This document shows positions 32,780 to 33,863 of a DNA stretch of 33,863 nt, piece after piece (position 1 is the first letter of the stretch; each line of letters opens with the position of its first letter). Below the pieces are notes generated by a model. The model was given only the letters and a program-made list of their open reading frames with translations, searched no databases and was not told where the DNA came from. The position numbers were made by a program, and so were the translations under genes. This DNA is from Gracilibacteraceae bacterium (GTDB lineage Bacteria; Bacillota; Desulfitobacteriia; Desulfitobacteriales; Syntrophobotulaceae), in assembly GCA_031266805.1 (NCBI GenBank), contig JAISAH010000112.1:1-33863 (forward strand). Reading direction: 5' to 3'.

Positions 32780-33863
32780 TCGAATCTTCGGGTTCTGCCA
32801 TGCGCCAGTCCGCTATATTGCGTGTTTTAGAGTCGAAATTTACTCCGATTTTTACGATTTTCTTATTCGCCATAGCATAGGGAGCGGCGTAGTCTTTTTC
32901 CTCGATTTGCCGCAGCGCCTCGTCCACGCTTTTGTTGAGTTTGAACTCAAAGATATAGACCGCGTCTTTCGTCTCCGCAACCAAATCCGCTCGGCCTGCA
33001 GCGCTCCTTTTTTCCGCCGCCGGTGTCAGTCCGGTCAGCGTCAGGATCGCGTAGACCAAACCCTGATAGTACCCTTCTTTTTGGGCGGCGGCCGCTCTGT
33101 CGTTCAGATCGTAAGGGATGCCGGCGAAAAAGGTTCGCGCGGTTTCCATGAATCTGTCCAGATTGCCGTCAAGCAAGGCCCGCTTAAAAGATTTAGCGTA
33201 AGAATTGCTGTCTGGTACATACGAACGGAGCAATTCATTGAGAAATCCGCCCCGGACTTCCTCATTGGGGAAATCAAGGAGATATTCGTTATATTCCTTA
33301 TCATAATTTTTGATAGTCAGGTAGCCGCTCTGATAGAGGATGGGCACAGGATCATTGCCGTCCGCCCTATAATCGGTTATTGAGTTTGCCGAGACAGTCA
33401 CGCCTTTGGCAAAACCAGACAGGTCAAATCTGTCTCGCTCCAGCAGTTTTATGAGAAACGTCGGCGTACCCGTCTCAAACCAGTAATCGTTAAACTTACC
33501 TTCGTCCAGTGTCCTCAAAAGGCTGAAAGGATTGTACAAGCCCTCTGTGTTTTCGCAAAAATGATAGCCGTCGTAACGTTTTTGCATTTCTGCCATGGTT
33601 TCTTCTATGGTTATACCGGCGCGCTCCGCGAGCTGACGCAGTTCTGGCTCGAAATTGTCCCACAATTCCCCAGCGGTTATACCGCAAATATTTGTGTATT
33701 TATAGTTCATACTTATGTCGCTTAAATGGTTCAAATCGCTGAATACGCTGACCTTAGAAAACTTGGTCACGCCGGTCAGGAGGGAAAAGCGCAGGTTGGA
33801 TTTTTTCAACACACTGTAGAACGCTTTCAAGGTCTTCCGGAATTTTTCGTTTAAATCGCTGTT
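32772..33863 (-). CDS. AAA-ATPase-like / PD-(D/E)XK nuclease-like protein, 5' end outside the window
   Basis: The frame is open to the right edge (NSDLNEKFRKT... precedes the first in-window start codon), so about 364 residues of a longer protein are visible. The part seen, LRFSLLTGVTKFSKVSVFSD, then YDGYHFC and LYNPFSLL, is typical of the C-terminal half of the AAA-ATPase-like family, and the end has a PD-(D/E)XK nuclease-like core (GRADLVAETKDAVYIFEFKL). The N-terminal P-loop half is expected beyond the edge. These genes are often multi-copy, found in patchy fashion in anaerobic gut and rumen bacteria; no function is proven. It is convergent with recG with an 8-bp overlap and no terminator between them, and has lower GC than its surroundings, as expected for an acquired gene. 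Confidence 0.85.
   Translation of the reverse strand, partial: NSDLNEKFRKTLKAFYSVLKKSNLRFSLLTGVTKFSKVSVFSDLNHLSDISMNYKYTNICGITAGELWDNFEPELRQLAERAGITIEETMAEMQKRYDGYHFCENTEGLYNPFSLLRTLDEGKFNDYWFETGTPTFLIKLLERDRFDLSGFAKGVTVSANSITDYRADGNDPVPILYQSGYLTIKNYDKEYNEYLLDFPNEEVRGGFLNELLRSYVPDSNSYAKSFKRALLDGNLDRFMETARTFFAGIPYDLNDRAAAAQKEGYYQGLVYAILTLTGLTPAAEKRSAAGRADLVAETKDAVYIFEFKLNKSVDEALRQIEEKDYAAPYAMANKKIVKIGVNFDSKTRNIADWRMAEPEDSTS

Noticed and set aside
1-33863. tRNA, rRNA, CRISPR array, insertion sequence or prophage integrase
   Set aside because: None of the characteristic sequences (tRNA CCA/T-loop patterns, regular spaced repeats, transposase or integrase motifs) were seen; the phage-like genes lack capsid, portal and terminase, so this is a CIS, not a prophage, as far as the window shows.

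Overview
The window looks like chromosomal DNA from a GC-rich member of the Firmicutes (Bacillota), perhaps a diderm one such as the Negativicutes. The evidence is the Asp23-like gene followed by a FakA/YloV kinase and recG, strong AGGAGG-type ribosome binding sites, sigma-A-type promoters, and a TolC-like exported protein that would make sense with an outer membrane. The assignment to a class is inference; no rRNA or marker phylogeny is available here. I saw no tRNA, rRNA, CRISPR array, transposase or convincing terminator.

Left two thirds (60-23167, all minus strand, read right to left). Eighteen tightly packed genes, mostly 5-60 bp apart or overlapping. The promoter-proximal four form a signalling module: a STAS anti-sigma-factor-antagonist-like protein, a MATE transporter fused to a histidine-kinase-like ATPase domain, a GNAT acetyltransferase, and a membrane dCache-HAMP-SpoIIE phosphatase-ATPase protein. 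After a short gap with a candidate promoter come fourteen genes of a contractile injection system (CIS, phage-tail-like): a conserved CIS-type protein (597 aa), a membrane protein that may be a pseudokinase, a membrane beta-propeller/degenerate cyclase protein, a membrane MORN-repeat protein, a TolC-like exported coiled-coil protein, a secreted protein with a stalk-like C-terminus, a DUF4255/Pvc16-type cap protein, a CIS companion protein, a PAAR-like spike tip, the sheath, a tail tube protein, a small Zn-ribbon-like chaperone candidate, a DUF6760-like protein, a second tube-like protein and an unrecognised 375 aa protein. Baseplate, VgrG-like spike and AAA+ ATPase genes are not in the window and presumably lie beyond its left edge.

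Right third (23389-32779, plus strand) is housekeeping: uvrB-uvrA (nucleotide excision repair), then an Asp23/Gls24 protein, fakA and recG, each set with a recognisable promoter. The last feature is a minus-strand PD-(D/E)XK/AAA-ATPase-like gene whose 5' end is outside the window and whose stop codon overlaps that of recG.

The most interesting reading is that a partner-switching phosphorylation cascade and several membrane proteins with degenerate signalling domains accompany an envelope-associated contractile injection system in one transcription direction. A second striking object is a 207-bp near-perfect palindrome at the extreme left edge, which overlaps the 3' end of the last CIS gene and may be biological or an assembly/amplification artefact.
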